A stretch of 18,316 bases of DNA from an uncultured Collinsella sp. GTDB taxonomy: Bacteria > Actinomycetota > Coriobacteriia > Coriobacteriales > Coriobacteriaceae. The position numbers were made by a program, and so were the translations under genes. A model generated the notes under the pieces. That model ran no database searches. It was not told the origin of the DNA and worked only from the letters and a program-made list of their open reading frames with translations. Positions 16,670 through 18,316 of the stretch are shown here, piece by piece (positions within the stretch are counted from its first letter, which is position 1; each line of letters opens with the position of its first letter). The DNA lies in contig CABUTH010000019.1 of assembly GCA_902494465.1 (NCBI GenBank), forward strand, positions 1-18,316, in the 5' to 3' direction.

Positions 16670-16690
16670 ACGAGAAATGGGAGGCTTTTT
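16653..16690 (+). terminator. IS-borne hairpin: terminator and ribosome-site mask
   Basis: CCTCCCATTTC (16653-16663) pairs perfectly over 11 bp with GAAATGGGAGG (16674-16684), followed by CTTTTT. This is a rho-independent terminator for transcripts entering from the exporter operon. The right arm also holds GGGAGG, the ribosome site of orfA 6 nt before its ATG, so any readthrough RNA would fold the site away. Confidence 0.75.
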
Positions 16691-17188
16691 ATGCGTGTCG
16701 ACTTGAGGGTGAAACACGACATCGAGGCCAGGAAGGCGGCGATCGGGCTCTTCGAGCGAGGGCACGGCTTCGAGTCGGCGGCGAAGGCGCTGTCGGTCCC
16801 GCGCAACACCGTGAGACAATGGCTCTACGTATACCGGTCGTTCGGAAGCGAGGTGCTGCTATCCATGGACGGCAAGCAGACCAGGTACACATACGAGCAG
16901 AAGGTCGCCGCCGCCTCGGCCGTGGTCGACGGCGGCATGGGCAAGCGGGACGCCATGAAGGCGTTCGGGGTCATGTCCCTGGCGCCGCTCAAGAGATGGT
17001 GCGCGCTCTACCGCGAGGGCGGCGCCGAGGCGCTCAGGCCCAAGCCCAGGGGCAGGCCGAGGGGGTCCGGCCCCAGGCCGCGCGAGCGCACCCGCGAGCA
17101 GGAGCTCGAGGAGCGCTGCCGAAGGCTCGAGACCGAGGTGGCCTACCTAAAAAAATTGCGTGCCCTGGTCGAGAGGGACGGGCTCTGA
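16691..17188 (+). CDS. IS150-group transposase OrfA
   Basis: 165 residues. A first helix-turn-helix at about 16-46 (GLFERGHGFESAAKALSVPR, then NTVRQWLYVY), a second at about 75-108, a basic Pro/Arg/Gly linker (PKPRGRPRGSGPRPRERTR) and a leucine-zipper-like helix at the end (LEERCRRLETEVAYLKKL). This is the DNA-binding, IR-recognising part of IS3-family transposases. The ATG at 16691 follows GGGAGG by 6 nt; an in-frame TTG further upstream would start within the hairpin and is unlikely. Near its end the frame reads ct A AAA AAA ttg (A7 at 17149-17155), a -1 slippery site that fuses it to OrfB; without slippage it ends at the TGA at 17186-17188. Confidence 0.92.
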   Translation: MRVDLRVKHDIEARKAAIGLFERGHGFESAAKALSVPRNTVRQWLYVYRSFGSEVLLSMDGKQTRYTYEQKVAAASAVVDGGMGKRDAMKAFGVMSLAPLKRWCALYREGGAEALRPKPRGRPRGSGPRPRERTREQELEERCRRLETEVAYLKKLRALVERDGL

Positions 17189-18060
17189 CCAGGGCGAAGG
17201 TCGAGGCCGTGAGCGCCCTGCGCGCGGAGGGGTGCAAGCTGGGGAGCCTGCTGGAATGCGCCGGCCTGGCCCGGTCCAGCTACTACTACGCGCTGTCGCA
17301 CCCGGCCAGGCCGACGCGCCCGGAGCTGCGGGACGCGGTGGCGGAGATCTTCTCGCGCACGGCCAACGGGTGCGGCCACCGCCAGGTCGCCATGTGCCTG
17401 CGCGCCGAGCTGGGCGCGCGCATAGCCGACAAGACCGTGCTCAAGATGATGCGGGAGATGGGGGTCCGCTGCGGCATCCGCCGCGAGACCGACTACCATA
17501 GGTACAATTCGTACAGGGGCGTCGTGGGCGAGACGTTCGAGAACGTCATCGGGCGCGACTTCGCCGCCGACGGGCCGTGGCAGAAGATGGGCACCGACGT
17601 CACCGAGTTCAAGCAGCCCTGGGGCAAGGCCTACTTCGCGCCGGTGTACGACTTCGGCAGCAAGGAGATAGTCGCGTGGTCGACGTCGACCAGCCCGGAC
17701 ATGGCGCAGCAGGCCGAGCTGCTCGACCAGCTGCTGGCGAAGATGCCCGAGGGCGCGACGCCGGTGCTTCACAGCGACATGGGCTGGCAGTACCAGCACG
17801 CCGCATGGTGCGGGAGGCTGAAGGAAGCCGGGATCGTCCAGAGCATGTCCAGAAAGGGCAACTGCATCGACAACGGCGCCACCGAGCAGGTCTTCGGCCA
17901 CATGAAGGACGAGTTCTTCCGGGGAAGGACATGGCCCGACTTCGAGTCCTTCAAGGCGGACCTGGACGCGTACGTCGCCCATTGGAACACGAGGCGAAGG
18001 CAGGTTAAACTGAAGGGGCTGACCCCGGAGGAGTTCCGGAACCAGCCCCTTGCGGCGTAG
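17155..18060 (+). CDS. IS150-group transposase OrfB (DDE catalytic part, made by -1 frameshift)
   Basis: Expressed as an OrfAB fusion by -1 slippage on A7, giving about 456 residues in total (155 from OrfA plus 301). It contains an HTH_21-like region (TANGCGHRQVAMCLRAELG) and then the retroviral-integrase-type core. The catalytic triad is visible: D in GTDVTEF (fusion residue 303), D in LHSDMGWQY (363) and E in GATEQVFGHMKDEFF (399). There are 35 residues between the second D and the E, the classic DD(35)E spacing. The C-terminus YVAHWNTRRRQVKLKGLTPEEFRN is the usual IS3-family ending (YNxxRxxxxLxxxTPxxyR). No stop or frameshift breaks it, so the element may be active. A separate start such as GTG 17209 could give OrfB alone. 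Confidence 0.93.
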   Translation: MACPGREGRALTRAKVEAVSALRAEGCKLGSLLECAGLARSSYYYALSHPARPTRPELRDAVAEIFSRTANGCGHRQVAMCLRAELGARIADKTVLKMMREMGVRCGIRRETDYHRYNSYRGVVGETFENVIGRDFAADGPWQKMGTDVTEFKQPWGKAYFAPVYDFGSKEIVAWSTSTSPDMAQQAELLDQLLAKMPEGATPVLHSDMGWQYQHAAWCGRLKEAGIVQSMSRKGNCIDNGATEQVFGHMKDEFFRGRTWPDFESFKADLDAYVAHWNTRRRQVKLKGLTPEEFRNQPLAA

Positions 18061-18074
18061 TTCTTATTTAAGCC

Positions 18075-18098
18075 GTCCAAGTTTTGGGGTGCAGTTCA
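18075..18098 (-). repeat. Right terminal inverted repeat of the IS
   Basis: Read on the minus strand it begins TGAACTGCACCCC and ends TTGGAC, nearer than the left end to the IS150-type consensus. It starts 14 bases after the OrfB stop. Confidence 0.85.
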
Positions 18099-18101
18099 AA
18101 C
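18099..18101. repeat. Target site duplication AAC, right copy
   Basis: Matches 16643-16645. The last C also belongs to the right arm of the split terminator. Confidence 0.7.
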
Positions 18102-18117
18102 TGTGCCCCCGTTTTTT
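18101..18117 (+). terminator. Right half of the split exporter terminator
   Basis: CTGTGCCCCCG followed by T6, complementary to 16622-16638. Alone it cannot form the stem, so the IS insertion has disabled the original signal. Confidence 0.85.
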
Positions 18118-18316
18118 GTTCTGCGGCCCTCGAACCGCCTCCCCCGGGATCTGATTAACGGCCTCCCTCAAGGCCCCGTGGACAAAAAATGGCAAATATG
18201 AGTACTGTCACCTTTTTAGTAACAGCCAAAACTGCCGCAAACGACCTCTTTGCGGCCTAGATATGGGTAGCGCACAGAGATGTGGTGTAAGAGGCGGGGC
18301 ATGCCCCGCCTCTGGC
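18118..18316. other. Gene-free right edge with hairpins
   Basis: No gene is supported. There are three structures: an imperfect 7-bp stem CTGTCAC/GTAACAG at 18205-18223; a perfect 8-bp stem GCCGCAAA (18234-18241) with TTTGCGGC (18249-18256), 7-nt loop; and a perfect 24-bp palindrome at 18290-18313 (half-site AGAGGCGGGGCA). The last could be the end signal of a gene beyond the window, though no T tract is seen on either side. Confidence 0.5.

Larger units (their letters stand above)
16646..18098 (+). mobile_element. IS3-family insertion sequence, IS150 group, apparently intact
   Basis: 1453 bp. The terminal inverted repeats start TGAACTGC and match at 19 of the first 24 positions (16646-16669 and 18075-18098). 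The outer bases are TG...CA as in the IS3 family, and the ends resemble the TGTACTGCACCC ends of IS150. It carries orfA and orfB in overlapping frames with an A7 slippery site, a complete DDE triad and a 3-bp AAC target duplication. Codon use differs from the neighbours: many AGG arginine codons, scarce in the flanking genes, suggest recent arrival. It lies in the loop of the exporter terminator. Confidence 0.93.

Noticed and set aside
18118..18185. tRNA-like minus-strand sequence with GTTAATC and GGTTCGAG
   Set aside because: The base before the supposed GTT anticodon is C, not the invariant T, and no acceptor or D arm can be paired.

Overview
The window looks like chromosome of a GC-rich, strictly fermentative gut actinobacterium of the Coriobacteriia, most likely Collinsella or a close relative. 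This is an inference from gene content (oxygen-sensitive pyruvate formate-lyase, a sugar PTS, GH32 fructosidases, a KdgT-type permease, strong AAGGAG-type ribosome sites) and codon style; no marker gene is present to prove it.

Layout. (1) 1-522, minus: 5' part of a DegV-family gene running off the left edge. (2) 798-6416, minus: a fructoside locus. A LacI-type repressor gene is followed by a promoter covered by two back-to-back 17-bp operators, then by an operon of an atypical GH32 enzyme, a PTS EIIBC permease and a classical sucrose-6-phosphate hydrolase. (3) 6540-6830: a gene-free stretch with two related, strongly palindromic repeat units; the second is a near-perfect hairpin of about 145 nt that includes the stop codon of the next gene. 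(4) 6827-9215, minus: pyruvate formate-lyase encoded as two genes, a large subunit with the Cys-Cys site and a separate 83-residue glycyl-radical subunit. (5) 9685-11559, minus: a KdgT-type permease and a KduD-like short-chain dehydrogenase. (6) 11560-11923: divergent intergenic region with a 96-bp MITE-like palindrome and a perfect 15-bp inverted repeat over the marR start codon. (7) 11924-16595, plus: marR and two overlapping ABC half-exporter genes forming a typical asymmetric heterodimer, one half with an unusual extracellular insertion of about 205 residues. (8) 16646-18098: an apparently intact IS150-group IS3 element with a 3-bp target duplication, inserted in the loop of the exporter operon's rho-independent terminator. 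(9) 18099-18316: gene-free edge with several hairpins.

How it works together (inference). Sucrose or short fructo-oligosaccharides would enter by the PTS as 6-phosphates, using an EIIA from elsewhere. The two cytoplasmic GH32 enzymes would cleave them, and the LacI repressor would control entry through the tandem operators and its own leader. Fermentation would proceed through the two-part pyruvate formate-lyase; its activase gene is not in the window. The permease/dehydrogenase pair suggests use of 2-keto-3-deoxy sugar acids. The MarR/ABC unit is probably a self-regulated efflux system of unknown substrate. The most distinctive findings are the split pyruvate formate-lyase with its structured intergenic and 3' RNA, the tandem operators set exactly on a promoter, and the IS that destroyed a terminator while carrying its own terminator and ribosome-site-masking hairpin.
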